NCBI GenBank assembly: GCA_910587705.1
Contig: CAJUMX010000001.1
Span: 381,104-445,103, forward strand
Length of the DNA stretch: 64,000 nt
Source of the DNA: an uncultured Oscillibacter sp.
Lineage (GTDB): Bacteria > Bacillota > Clostridia > Oscillospirales > Oscillospiraceae
Direction: 5' to 3'
Shown one piece after another: positions 15,270 to 23,522 of this stretch (positions are counted from its first letter, which is position 1; the number at the start of each line of letters is the position of its first letter). A program made the position numbers and the translations under genes. A model generated the notes under the pieces. The model saw only the letters and a list, made by a program, of their open reading frames with translations. It did not search any database and was not told where the DNA came from.

Positions 15270-15741
15270 AAAAGTGAGAGCGTATTTTCAGCCGTTGGGC
15301 ATTGCAGACCGCATCCGGGAGTTTGCGGTCTCCTCCGCCACCGTGGAGCTGGCGGCGGTGGCCGTCGGCGTGGAGGGCGCCCGGATTGCCAAGAGCCTCA
15401 GCTTTAAAGTGGAGGACAAGCCGGTCATCATCGTGGTGGCCGGGGACGCAAAAATCGACAACAGCAAATACAAGGCCCAGTTCCATACTAAGGCCAAAAT
15501 GCTCACCCATGAGGAGGCTCACAGCCTGATCGGCCACGACGTGGGGGGCGTGTGCTCCTTCGCCCTGCCGGAGGAGGTGAAGGTTTACCTGGATGTATCC
15601 CTGAAACGGTTTGAGACCGTCTTTCCCGCCGCAGGCAGTGACAACAGCGCCATTGAGCTGACCTGTGACGAGCTGGAGCGGTATTCCTCCAACTTCGTGG
15701 AGTGGGTGGACGTGTGCAAGGCTTGGCAGACGAAAGTCTAA
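15259..15741 (+). CDS. YbaK/EbsC family aminoacyl-tRNA deacylase
   Basis: A 160-residue protein of the YbaK/ProX editing family, which hydrolyses mischarged tRNAs such as Cys-tRNA(Pro) or Ala-tRNA(Pro) in trans. Diagnostic features are AKSLSFKVEDKPVIIVVAGD, the KIDNSKYK lysine region and the GHDVGGVCSFALP loop near the active site. Residue 1 is the ATG at 15259, after AGAGGAAGGA; the frame upstream belongs to the overlapping membrane gene. Substrate cannot be told from sequence alone. It is third in the ymdB operon and followed 19 bases later by an SbcD-like gene. Confidence 0.92.
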   Translation: MSIEKVRAYFQPLGIADRIREFAVSSATVELAAVAVGVEGARIAKSLSFKVEDKPVIIVVAGDAKIDNSKYKAQFHTKAKMLTHEEAHSLIGHDVGGVCSFALPEEVKVYLDVSLKRFETVFPAAGSDNSAIELTCDELERYSSNFVEWVDVCKAWQTKV

Positions 15742-15760
15742 GGCATTGGGAGGCGGGATG

Positions 15761-16861
15761 ATGCTGAAATTTATCCACGCGGCGGACTTCCATCTGGACA
15801 GCGCCTTTGCCGCTCTGCCCCCCGGGCGGGCGGCGGAGCGGCGGCGGGAGAGCCGGGAGCTCCCCTTCCGGCTGGCGGACTATGTGAACGCCCACGGCGT
15901 GCAGCTGGTGCTGCTGGCCGGGGACCTCTTTGACAGCGCCGCCCCCTACCGGGAAACCGGAGAGTCCCTGGCGGAGGCCCTGGGGCGAATGAAGGCCCAG
16001 GTCTTTGCCGCGCCGGGAAACCACGACTGGTACGGCCCCGGCAGTCCCTGGGTCACGGTGGACTGGCCGGAGAACGTGCACATTTTCCGGGAAACCGCCA
16101 TGACCTCCGTGGACCTGCCGGAGCTGGGCGTCACCGTCCATGGGGCGGCCTTCACCGCCCCGGAGCAGGGGACCAGCCTTCTGGCGGGCTTCTCCGCACC
16201 GGAGGACGGACGGGTTCACCTGGGCCTTCTCCACGGGGAGATGGACCCGGCGGAGGCCCGCTACAACCCCCTGGGGCGAGAGGAGATCGCCGCCAGCGGC
16301 CTAAGCTATCTGGCCCTGGGGCACATCCACAAGCGGGGGGAGCCCAGAGCCTGCGGAAAAACCCTCTGCGCCTGGCCCGGCTGTCTGGAGGGCCGGGGCT
16401 TTGACGAGCTGGGGGAGAAGGGCTTTTACGAGGGCGTGATCGACGACGGGGGTAGTCTCTCCCTGACCTTCGTGCCCTTCGCCGGGCGGCGCTATGAAAT
16501 TCTGGAGGTGGACGTGACGGGAAAGGTCTCGCCTCGGGCCGCCGTGGAGGACGCTCTTCCGGGGGACACGGCCAGAGACCTCTACCGCGTCCTTCTCACT
16601 GGCGAGGCCGGAGAGGGCGGCGGAGACGCCAAGGCCCTGGAGACGGCCCTGGCCGGGCGGTTTTACGCCCTGGAGGTCCGGGACCACACCCGGGTGGCGG
16701 CGGATGTCTGGGCCCGGGCCGGGGAGGACTCTCTCCGGGGCCTGTTTCTCCGGGAGCTCCGGGCCAAATGGGACGCCGCCGGAGACGAGGGAGAGCGGGA
16801 GGCCATTGTCCAGGCGGTGCGCTTTGGTCTCGCGGCCCTGGACCACCGGGATTTGGGCTGA
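15761..16861 (+). CDS. SbcD/YhaO-like metallophosphoesterase
   Basis: A 366-residue member of the calcineurin-like phosphoesterases related to SbcD, Mre11 and YhaO. Metal-site motifs appear in order: AADFHLDS, GDLFD, GNHDWYG, GLLHGE and GHIHKRG. Such proteins normally act as nucleases with an SbcC/YhaN ATPase encoded next door, but no ATPase gene follows here. ATG at 15758 or 15761 can serve; 15761 has the better distance to GGGAGG. It ends the ymdB operon; a short hairpin (16950-16969) lies downstream without a clear T-run. Confidence 0.85.
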   Translation: MLKFIHAADFHLDSAFAALPPGRAAERRRESRELPFRLADYVNAHGVQLVLLAGDLFDSAAPYRETGESLAEALGRMKAQVFAAPGNHDWYGPGSPWVTVDWPENVHIFRETAMTSVDLPELGVTVHGAAFTAPEQGTSLLAGFSAPEDGRVHLGLLHGEMDPAEARYNPLGREEIAASGLSYLALGHIHKRGEPRACGKTLCAWPGCLEGRGFDELGEKGFYEGVIDDGGSLSLTFVPFAGRRYEILEVDVTGKVSPRAAVEDALPGDTARDLYRVLLTGEAGEGGGDAKALETALAGRFYALEVRDHTRVAADVWARAGEDSLRGLFLRELRAKWDAAGDEGEREAIVQAVRFGLAALDHRDLG

Positions 16862-17150
16862 CCTTCTTTACCGAAGAGATTTGGATAACGGGAAAAAACC
16901 AGCCCGCGCGTGCCCTGGCCGTCCGGCGTTGATCTGGGCCGAAGCGGCGGGGCTCCCGCTCGGGAGCCCATTTGGATACCGTCCCTGGCAGCCTGACAGA
17001 TTTTTTGTCAAATACTTGGAAAAAGAACTTGCAATTTGAAGGGGACTATGATATCCTATTCAGGCTTACAAAAGGGCGGTCCTCTGCCGCGTGGGAAAAA
17101 CGCACAGAAAACGCGGGTAAGAACGCCTATAAAACAGGAGGAAGTATCCC
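16862..17150 (+). promoter_or_regulatory. Intergenic region with candidate rplS promoter and leader
   Basis: No gene is seen. A perfect inverted repeat GGGCTCCCG-CT-CGGGAGCCC is at 16950-16969. A promoter TTGCAA (17029-17034), 17 bases, TATCCT (17052-17057) would give a leader of about 90 bases for rplS, in which ribosomal protein autoregulation is possible but not shown. Confidence 0.5.
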
Positions 17151-17492
17151 ATGGATCTCATCAAGGAACTGAACAAAGAAGCGCTTGGCAAGGAAACGCC
17201 CAAGGTGCAGATCGGCGACACCGTTCGCGTCCACGTAAAGGTTAAGGAAGGCTCCCGGGAGCGCATCCAGGTTTTCGAGGGCACCGTCATCGCCAAGAAG
17301 CACGGCGGCATTGAGGAAACCATCACCGTCCGCCGCATCTCCTACGGTGTGGGCGTGGAGAAGGTGTTCCCCGTGCACTCCCCCTCCATCGACACCATTC
17401 AGGTTGTCCGCAACGGCAAGGTCCGCCGGGCCAAGCTGTACTATCTGCGGGGCCGCGTGGGCAAGGCTGCCAAGATCAAGGAGAAGCTGTAA
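17151..17492 (+). CDS. rplS: Ribosomal protein bL19
   Basis: The 113-residue protein matches bL19 along its length: KVQIGDTVRVHVKVKEGSRER, FEGTVIAKKHGG, ETITVRRISYGVGVEKVFPVHSP and the basic C-terminus RRAKLYYLRGRVGKAAKIKEKL. It belongs to the large ribosomal subunit at the interface with the small one. Start ATG follows GGAGG. It is transcribed alone; the usual rpsP-rimM-trmD neighbours are absent from this window. Confidence 0.98.
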   Translation: MDLIKELNKEALGKETPKVQIGDTVRVHVKVKEGSRERIQVFEGTVIAKKHGGIEETITVRRISYGVGVEKVFPVHSPSIDTIQVVRNGKVRRAKLYYLRGRVGKAAKIKEKL

Positions 17493-17506
17493 GCTCCAGG
17501 AATCCG

Positions 17507-17534
17507 AAAGAGAGGCGCAGGCCTCTCTTTTTTC
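17507..17534 (+). terminator. Intrinsic terminator after rplS
   Basis: A 10-bp perfect stem (17507-17516 with 17521-17530), four-base loop and T-run. Confidence 0.93.
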
Positions 17535-17537
17535 CTC

Positions 17538-17566
17538 TTGCTTTTCCCGCGGAATTGTGCTATAAA
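17538..17566 (+). promoter_or_regulatory. Promoter of the phe T-box operon
   Basis: TTGCTT (17538-17543), 17 bases, TATAAA (17561-17566), immediately upstream of the T-box leader. Confidence 0.55.
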
Positions 17567-17571
17567 AGAAA

Positions 17572-17818
17572 AAGATCATACCTGATTCGCGATGAACGGG
17601 AAAATAACGATCACGCCTCGCCAAGAGAGGATGGGCCGCCGGCTGCAAGCCCGTCTGCGACGCGCCGTTTGGTTCGCCCGGGAGCCGCCGTGGAGACACG
17701 GCCGGTCCGCCCTCCGTTACCGGGGCCTCGAGAGCGCACCTCTGGGCGCGAATTTGGGTGGTACCGCGGAAGGAGTTGCCTTTCGTCCCAGGCTTGGGGC
17801 GGAGGGTTTTTCTTTTTT
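17572..17818 (+). ncRNA. T-box leader, probably phenylalanine-specific
   Basis: The T-box sequence GGGTGGTACCGCGG is at 17756-17769, followed by the expected CCTTTCGTCCC. That segment can also pair with 17796-17806 to form a terminator stem (17779-17789, three wobbles) with a T-rich tail to 17818. So uncharged tRNA would stabilise the antiterminator and allow reading through. A TTC triplet at 17673-17675, followed by G, is a candidate specifier for Phe; this choice is inference but agrees with pheS and pheT downstream. Confidence 0.93.
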
Positions 17819-17853
17819 CCTCTCCGACTTTTTAGAGAAAGGACCTGACTGCC

Positions 17854-18750
17854 ATGTACTCCCTTCCCCTGGCACTGGCGCTGTCCCTGTCGCTGTCCAT
17901 CGCCGCCCCCTTCTCCCCGGCTGTCCCGGCGGCCGCCGCCCCGGAGCCCCAGGCGGTTCAGGCCCGGATGGCCCCGGAAATTCCCACAATTTCCCCCTCC
18001 TCGCCAGAGGGCGCGCCGGTAACCTACGAGCTCCGTCTGCCGGTGCTGATGTACCACCACGTGGTCCACGACTGGCAGGCGTGCAACGAGATGACCGTCA
18101 CCGTGGGACGGCTGGAGCAGGACCTCCAGTGGCTGGCGGAAATGGGCTATCACACCATCCTTCCCCGGGAGCTGGCGGCGGGAGAGCCCCTGCCGGAAAA
18201 GCCCATCCTTCTCACCTTCGACGACGGCTATCGAAGCAACTACGATCTGGCCTACCCCCTCCTCCAGCAGTACCGGGCCAAGGCCGTCATCGCCGTCATG
18301 GCCTATATGCAGGACAACCCCGGGGGGAATTTCCTCACCTGGGACATGTGCCGGGAGATGACCGCCTCGGGTCTGGTGGAAATCGGCTCCCACGGCTATG
18401 CCATCCACAACCTGGACGGGCGGATGGGAAACTTTGTCCCCGGGCAGGCCAACGGCGTCCAGCGGCGCAAGGGCGAGTCCGACAACGATTTCTACTGCCG
18501 GGTGCTGGAGGACCTGCGGTACAGCTTTGACCGCATCGCCCAGGAGACCGGGGTCCCCCCCAGCTACTTCGCCTATCCCTTCGGCAAGACGGACCCGGAC
18601 GCCGACGCGTATTTGGCGGCCCTCTTCCCCGTGACGGCGGTAACCGGGCCCGGGAAGCACACCGCGAATCTCTCTAAGGGGCTGCACCAGCTGCCCCGCT
18701 TCACCGTTACCATGGAGCGCCCGCCCTGGGCGCTGCTGCGCAATTCCTGA
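17854..18750 (+). CDS. Secreted polysaccharide deacetylase (CE4/NodB)
   Basis: A 298-residue exported enzyme of the NodB family, which removes N-acetyl groups from peptidoglycan or other glycans. It has a signal peptide (about 1-28), a short linker, then LPVLMYHHV, the metal motif LLTFDDGY (Asp pair), GSHGYAIHN and the catalytic loop YFAYPFGK. The layout resembles IcaB/PgaB-type deacetylases. Start ATG is ten bases after AAAGGA. It is the first gene after the T-box and lies 32 bases before pheS with no terminator, so its expression should rise on phenylalanine starvation. That pairing is unusual. Confidence 0.88.
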   Translation: MYSLPLALALSLSLSIAAPFSPAVPAAAAPEPQAVQARMAPEIPTISPSSPEGAPVTYELRLPVLMYHHVVHDWQACNEMTVTVGRLEQDLQWLAEMGYHTILPRELAAGEPLPEKPILLTFDDGYRSNYDLAYPLLQQYRAKAVIAVMAYMQDNPGGNFLTWDMCREMTASGLVEIGSHGYAIHNLDGRMGNFVPGQANGVQRRKGESDNDFYCRVLEDLRYSFDRIAQETGVPPSYFAYPFGKTDPDADAYLAALFPVTAVTGPGKHTANLSKGLHQLPRFTVTMERPPWALLRNS

Positions 18751-18782
18751 GCCAACACATCCAAGAAAAGGAGTACCACGAT

Positions 18783-19808
18783 ATGAAAGAACAGTTGGAA
18801 GCCATTCGCCAAGGGGCGCTGGAGGCCATCGCCTCCGCCCAGGAGGTCGCCGGACTGGAGGCCCTTCGGGTCAAGTACCTAGGCAAGAAGGGCGAGCTCA
18901 CCGCCGTCTTAAAGCAGATGGGCGGCCTCTCCGCCGAGCTTCGGCCCGTCATGGGCCAGCTGGCCAACGACGTACGCTCCAGCCTGGAGCGGGCCATCGA
19001 GTCTCAGTCCGGCGTCCTCTCCCAGAAGGCCTTGGAGGCCAAGCTGGCGGCGGAGGCCGTGGACGTGACCATCCCCGGGAAAAAGCCCCTCCTTGGCCAC
19101 AAGCACCCCATGTATTCCGTCCTGGACGAGATGAAGGAGATCTTTCTGAACATGGGCTTTGAGATCATGGACGGCCCGGAGATCGAGCAGGCGGACTACA
19201 ACTTCACCAAGCTCAACGCCCCGGAGAACCATCCCTCCCGGGACTGGACGGACACCTTTTATCTGACGGAGGACTCCTCCGTCCTCCTCCGCTCCCAGAC
19301 CTCCCCCATGCAGATTCGGGCCATGGAGGGCTATGGCGTGCCCATCCGCATGATCTCCGCCGGGCGGGTGTACCGCAAGGACGAGGTGGACGCCACCCAC
19401 TCCCCCATGTTCCACCAGATCGAGGGTTTGGTGGTGGACAAGGGCATCACCATGGCGGACCTCAAGGGGACGCTGAACGCCGTTATCCGGGAAATCTACG
19501 GCCCGGAGACCCAGACCCGCTTCCGCCCCCACCATTTCCCCTTCACGGAGCCCAGCTGCGAGGTGGACATCCAGTGCTACAAGTGCGGCGGAAAGGGCTG
19601 CCCCACCTGCAAGGGCGAGGGCTGGATTGAGATTCTGGGGGCGGGCATGGTCCACCCCAAGGTGCTGCGAAACTGCGGCGTGGACCCGGAGGAATACTCC
19701 GGCTTCGCCTTCGGCATGGGCCTGGAGCGGCTGGCCTTGGGCCGGTACAAAATCAGCGACATGCGTCTGATCTTTGAAAACGACATCCGCTTCCTGGAGC
19801 AGTTCTGA
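18783..19808 (+). CDS. pheS: Phenylalanyl-tRNA synthetase alpha subunit
   Basis: A 341-residue catalytic subunit of the (alpha-beta)2 enzyme that charges tRNA-Phe. The N-terminal coiled-coil (about 1-85) contains VKYLGKKGELTAVLKQM; class II core motifs include HPSRDWTDTFYL, LLRSQTSPMQIRAM, HHFPFTEPSCEVD and the C-terminal motif 3 GFAFGMGLERLALGRY. Inside is a Cys-rich insert YKCGGKGCPTCKGEGW that can hold zinc; similar inserts are known in bacterial PheS. Start follows AAGGAG. It shares the T-box transcript with the deacetylase, an Imm51-like gene and pheT. Confidence 0.98.
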   Translation: MKEQLEAIRQGALEAIASAQEVAGLEALRVKYLGKKGELTAVLKQMGGLSAELRPVMGQLANDVRSSLERAIESQSGVLSQKALEAKLAAEAVDVTIPGKKPLLGHKHPMYSVLDEMKEIFLNMGFEIMDGPEIEQADYNFTKLNAPENHPSRDWTDTFYLTEDSSVLLRSQTSPMQIRAMEGYGVPIRMISAGRVYRKDEVDATHSPMFHQIEGLVVDKGITMADLKGTLNAVIREIYGPETQTRFRPHHFPFTEPSCEVDIQCYKCGGKGCPTCKGEGWIEILGAGMVHPKVLRNCGVDPEEYSGFAFGMGLERLALGRYKISDMRLIFENDIRFLEQF

Positions 19809-19827
19809 CGAAATAGGAGGGGTTGAC

Positions 19828-20187
19828 ATGGCGGATTATGTATCGGTTTTCACCTATAACAACCATGTGTCCGTTTCCTTTGATGCTGAGGACCCCAAGG
19901 TCATGGCCCTGGGGGAAACGCTGTATGCCCTCTGCCCAGACGCCTATATGAACGGCTACAACTGGGACGCGCTTTTCCGGTACTACCTGGAAAAGCACGA
20001 GCCCGCAATTCTAGAGGGCCTGAACCCGGACCCCGAAGCGGGCTCCTATTCGGCCATCTGGCCCCTCTCCCCGGAAAACGAGGCCCGGGCCAGACGCTTT
20101 GAGGAAATGATCCGCTCCCTGGTGGAGCATGAGGAAGAGCTCTGCCGCCTCGTTCAGGAAGAGGGCGGCGAAATCGAGTGGGACTGA
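19828..20187 (+). CDS. Imm51-like immunity-type protein between pheS and pheT
   Basis: A 119-residue acidic soluble protein. The pattern 'Asn-Gly-Tyr-x-Trp-x-x-Leu' (NGYNWDALFRYYL) followed by NPDPEAGSYSAIWP and a charged helical C-terminus resembles the immunity protein family Imm51, whose members protect against toxins of polymorphic systems; the match is by memory of the family and not by search. Start ATG at 19828 follows AGGAGGGG; the gap to pheS is 19 bases and to pheT 33, without terminators, so it is cotranscribed under the T-box. No toxin gene is nearby. It could have a housekeeping role in the synthetase operon. Confidence 0.62.
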   Translation: MADYVSVFTYNNHVSVSFDAEDPKVMALGETLYALCPDAYMNGYNWDALFRYYLEKHEPAILEGLNPDPEAGSYSAIWPLSPENEARARRFEEMIRSLVEHEEELCRLVQEEGGEIEWD

Positions 20188-20220
20188 CCGCTCACTTTCA
20201 CAGGAAAGAGGAGTTACGAT

Positions 20221-22944
20221 ATGAAACTATCCCGTAAATGGTTACAAGAATTTGTGGACATCGGCCCGGTCAGCGACCGGGACTTCGCCGAGGCCATGAC
20301 CATCTCCGGCTCTAAGGTGGAGGTCACGGAGGACCTGGGGGCGGAGATCGCAAACGTTGTTGTGGGCCGCATCAAGGAGATGGAGCGCCATCCCGACAGC
20401 GACCATATGTGGGTCTGTCATGTGGACATCGGGGAACAGGAGCTGGTCCAGATCGTCACCGGGGCCTGGAACATCCACGAGGGGGACCTGGTCCCCGTGG
20501 CCAAGCACAACTCTACCCTCCCCGGCGGCAAAAAAATCACCCGGGGCAAGCTGCGGGGCGTGCTGTCCGACGGCATGATGTGCGGCCTTCATGAGCTGGG
20601 CCTGGACGAGCGGGATTTCCCCTATGCCGCCGTCACCGCCGCCGCCCTGCTGAATGACTATAAGCCCATAGACCCGGAAAAACCCTCCATCCCCGCAGAC
20701 ATCCAGCCTGGACACAAGCTCTTCGGGCCGGTGGTCTGCGCCCGGGTGGACCTGGTGACGCACAACGGCGGGGGACACTGGACCTTTGCCCTGGACTGGG
20801 GCGAAGGCAGCGGAAACGTCCACAACGTCCGCCTCCAGAATATCCACCAGGGGGATCTGGTGGCCTACAACACCAAAACCCAATCCATCTGCACCCTGGC
20901 AGACCTCCACGCGGAGCAGAAGGAGTTCCCCCACTGCATCCCCGACGGCATTTTTGTCCTCTACGAGGACTGCAAACCCGGCGACGATATCAAGCCCGTC
21001 ATCGGCGCGGACGATCATGTGGTGGAGTTTGAAATCACCCCCAACCGGCCCGACTGCCTCAGCGTCATCGGTCTGGCCCGGGAGGTCTCCGCCACCTTCG
21101 ACAAGCCCATGAGGTTCCACGAGCCCGTGGTGAAGGGCTGTCCCGAGGACGCGGACACCCCCCTGGCCCGCTCCCTGCCGGAGCTGCTGGACGTGGAGAC
21201 CCCGGACCCGGAGCTCTGCCCCCGGTACACCGCCCGGATGGTGCGGAACGTGAAGATCGCCCCCTCCCCCAAGTGGATGCGGGAACGGCTCCGGGCTAGC
21301 GGCGTCCGGCCCATCAACAACATTGTGGACATCACCAACTATGTGATGCTGGAATACGGCCAGCCCATGCACGCCTTTGACTACCGCTATGTGAAGGGTG
21401 GAAAAATCGTGGTTCGCCGGGCTAGGACCGGCGAGGAGCTGACCACCCTGGACGGCAATCTTCGGAAGCTGACCCCCGACATGCTGGTCATTGCCGACGA
21501 CACCCGGGCCGTGGGCCTGGCGGGCGTCATGGGCGGGCTGAACAGCGAGATTGTGGGAGACACCGTGGACGTGGTCTTTGAATCCGCCAACTTCGATGGG
21601 GCCTGCATCCGGAAAACCGCCCTGGCCCTGGGGATGCGGACGGAGGCCTCCGCCAAGTTCGAAAAGGGTCTGGACATCCTCAACACCCTCCCTGCCGTGA
21701 ATCGAGCCTGCGAGCTGGTGGAGCTGCTGGAGGCCGGGGAGGTCGTAGACGGCGTTATTGACATTCTGAACTACGTTCCCCAGCCCGTCCTTTTAAAGCT
21801 GGAGCCGGAAAATATAAACGCCCTGCTGGGCACGGACGTTTCGGAGAACGTGATGTATACCATCCTCCAGCGGCTGGGCTTTGAAGCTACCATGGAACGA
21901 GGCATGCTCGAGGTTCCCTCCTGGCGGAGCGACGTGGAGGGCATGGCGGACCTGGCCGAGGAGGTGGCCCGGTTCCACGGCTACAACAATATCCCCAGCA
22001 CTCTCTCCGCCGGATTGAACGAGCGCCGGGGCTGGAACCCCGTCCAGCAGGCGGAAAACGCCGCCGGGGCCCTCTGCCGGGGACTGGGCTACAGCGAAAT
22101 CATCACCTATTCTTTCATCAGTCCCACCTACTACGATAAGATCAACCTCCCGGCGGACTCCTCTCTCCGGAACTCCATGAAGATTTTGAACCCCCTGGGG
22201 GAGGATACCTCCATTATGCGCACCACCACCCTGCCCTCCATGCTGGAGATTCTGGCCCGGAACTGCCACTACCGCAACAAAGCCGTCCGGCTCTACGAGC
22301 TGGGCCGGACCTACTTCCCCAAAAACGACGGCTCCGGCATGGCCGACGAGCCCAAGGTGCTGTCTCTGGGGGCCTATGGCGGCGGTATGGATTTCTTCGA
22401 GATGAAGGGAGCCGTGGAGGCCGTGCTGGAGGGCCTGCGCATCCAGGACCTCCGCTTTGAGGCGGAAGCCGGGAACCCCTCCTACCACCCGGGCCGCTGC
22501 GCCAAGGTTTCCAGCGGTGACTGCCTCCTGGGCATACTAGGGCAGATTCATCCCGCCGTGGCGGAGAACTATGACGTGGACTGCGAGCTCTATGCGGCGG
22601 AGCTGAACTTCAACGCCCTCTTTGACAGCATGGGCGGCGCTCCCATCTACCAGCCCCTGCCCCGCTTCCCCGCCGTCACCCGGGACATCGCCCTGGTCTG
22701 TGACAAGGACCTCCCCGTAGGCAAGCTGGAGGACTGCATCCGCCGGGGGGCCAAGGGCCTTTTAAGGGCCGTCAGTCTCTTCGACGTATACACCGGCAAG
22801 GGCGTGCCGGAGGGAAAGAAGAGCGTGGCCTTCAGCCTGGAGCTCCGCTCCGACGACCGCAGCCTCACCGCGCAGGAGGCCGACGAGGACGTGAAGGGCA
22901 TCCTGGAGCTGCTTTCCAAGGAGCTGAATTCCGTCCTTCGGTAA
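20221..22944 (+). CDS. pheT: Phenylalanyl-tRNA synthetase beta subunit with long insert
   Basis: A 907-residue PheT; the usual length is about 800. It contains the N-terminal tRNA-binding OB domain (about 40-130, with RHPDSDHMWVCHVDIG), the B3/B4 editing domain, the B5 domains (RPINNIVDITNYVMLEYGQPMHAFDY), the catalytic-like core, and a C-terminal FDX-ACB anticodon-binding domain (about 815-905). Between LGLDERDFPYA and GIFVLYEDCKPGDD about 105 extra residues (about 134-240) interrupt the region that in other PheT proteins directly joins the OB domain to TPNRPDCLS. The insert reads as a folded beta-rich module. Last gene of the T-box operon; start follows GAGGAG. Confidence 0.96.
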   Translation: MKLSRKWLQEFVDIGPVSDRDFAEAMTISGSKVEVTEDLGAEIANVVVGRIKEMERHPDSDHMWVCHVDIGEQELVQIVTGAWNIHEGDLVPVAKHNSTLPGGKKITRGKLRGVLSDGMMCGLHELGLDERDFPYAAVTAAALLNDYKPIDPEKPSIPADIQPGHKLFGPVVCARVDLVTHNGGGHWTFALDWGEGSGNVHNVRLQNIHQGDLVAYNTKTQSICTLADLHAEQKEFPHCIPDGIFVLYEDCKPGDDIKPVIGADDHVVEFEITPNRPDCLSVIGLAREVSATFDKPMRFHEPVVKGCPEDADTPLARSLPELLDVETPDPELCPRYTARMVRNVKIAPSPKWMRERLRASGVRPINNIVDITNYVMLEYGQPMHAFDYRYVKGGKIVVRRARTGEELTTLDGNLRKLTPDMLVIADDTRAVGLAGVMGGLNSEIVGDTVDVVFESANFDGACIRKTALALGMRTEASAKFEKGLDILNTLPAVNRACELVELLEAGEVVDGVIDILNYVPQPVLLKLEPENINALLGTDVSENVMYTILQRLGFEATMERGMLEVPSWRSDVEGMADLAEEVARFHGYNNIPSTLSAGLNERRGWNPVQQAENAAGALCRGLGYSEIITYSFISPTYYDKINLPADSSLRNSMKILNPLGEDTSIMRTTTLPSMLEILARNCHYRNKAVRLYELGRTYFPKNDGSGMADEPKVLSLGAYGGGMDFFEMKGAVEAVLEGLRIQDLRFEAEAGNPSYHPGRCAKVSSGDCLLGILGQIHPAVAENYDVDCELYAAELNFNALFDSMGGAPIYQPLPRFPAVTRDIALVCDKDLPVGKLEDCIRRGAKGLLRAVSLFDVYTGKGVPEGKKSVAFSLELRSDDRSLTAQEADEDVKGILELLSKELNSVLR

Positions 22945-22995
22945 GCGCGGGGAGCGGTTCAGTAAAAATCTTTCGTAAAAATCCCGCCGAAACCC

Positions 22996-23024
22996 TTTAC
23001 AGTTTGCCGAAAAGCGAGTATACT
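22996..23024 (+). promoter_or_regulatory. Promoter of ireB
   Basis: TTTACA (22996-23001), 17 bases, TATACT (23019-23024). Confidence 0.75.
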
Positions 23025-23056
23025 AGAGGAGAATCAGAAAGGAAGGTGGTGTACCT

Positions 23057-23302
23057 ATGGACGATTTCACCAGAAAATTCAACCTTGCCCTGGAAAAGGA
23101 TGCGGAGATTCATCAGATTCTCTCCACCGTATACAAATCCCTGGAGGAGAAGGGCTATAACCCCATCAACCAAATTGTGGGCTATATCCTGTCCGAGGAC
23201 CCCACCTATATCACCAACCACAACAACGCCCGGACCCTGATCCGCAAGATCGACCGGGATGAGCTGTTGCAGGTACTGGTGCGGAAGTATCTGGGTCAGT
23301 AA
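23057..23302 (+). CDS. ireB: IreB family regulatory phosphoprotein
   Basis: An 81-residue protein of the former UPF0297 family. In Enterococcus, IreB is phosphorylated by the PASTA kinase IreK and affects cephalosporin resistance. The features are NPINQIVGYILSEDPTYITNHNNAR and the conserved Thr residues that act as phosphorylation sites in the family. The gene usually precedes the Holliday junction resolvase gene yqgF and a DUF1292 gene; here it stands alone with its own promoter and terminator. Start follows GGAAGGTGG. Confidence 0.96.
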   Translation: MDDFTRKFNLALEKDAEIHQILSTVYKSLEEKGYNPINQIVGYILSEDPTYITNHNNARTLIRKIDRDELLQVLVRKYLGQ

Positions 23303-23339
23303 CAAAAAGAGTTACAAATTGTCATCAATTTCGACGCGC

Positions 23340-23408
23340 ATCCCGTGGAGTACGGTCAGCCGCCCCCTAAGGCGGCGGCCGGATTCCACGGGATTTTTGC
23401 GTTTTTTG
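23340..23408 (+). terminator. Intrinsic terminator after ireB
   Basis: A 10-bp stem (23340-23349 with 23385-23394) encloses a second GC-rich hairpin and is followed by TTTTGCGTTTTTTG. Confidence 0.88.
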
Positions 23409-23463
23409 TCAGAGTTGTCCTAAAGCGCCCTGGTTTTTTCGTCAAAATGCTTAGATTAGAATG

Positions 23464-23492
23464 TTGACAAAACGGGAAAAAGATGTTACAAT
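23464..23492 (+). promoter_or_regulatory. Strong promoter
   Basis: TTGACA (23464-23469), 17 bases, TACAAT (23487-23492), driving the two genes that follow. Confidence 0.82.
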
Positions 23493-23522
23493 TTGGTTAC
23501 AAAATTTTTCAGGGAGGTTTTT

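Noticed and set aside
17592..18530. Plus-strand frame covering the T-box leader and part of the deacetylase
   Set aside because: It overlaps the conserved T-box RNA and is in a different frame from the recognised deacetylase; no signal peptide or domain.
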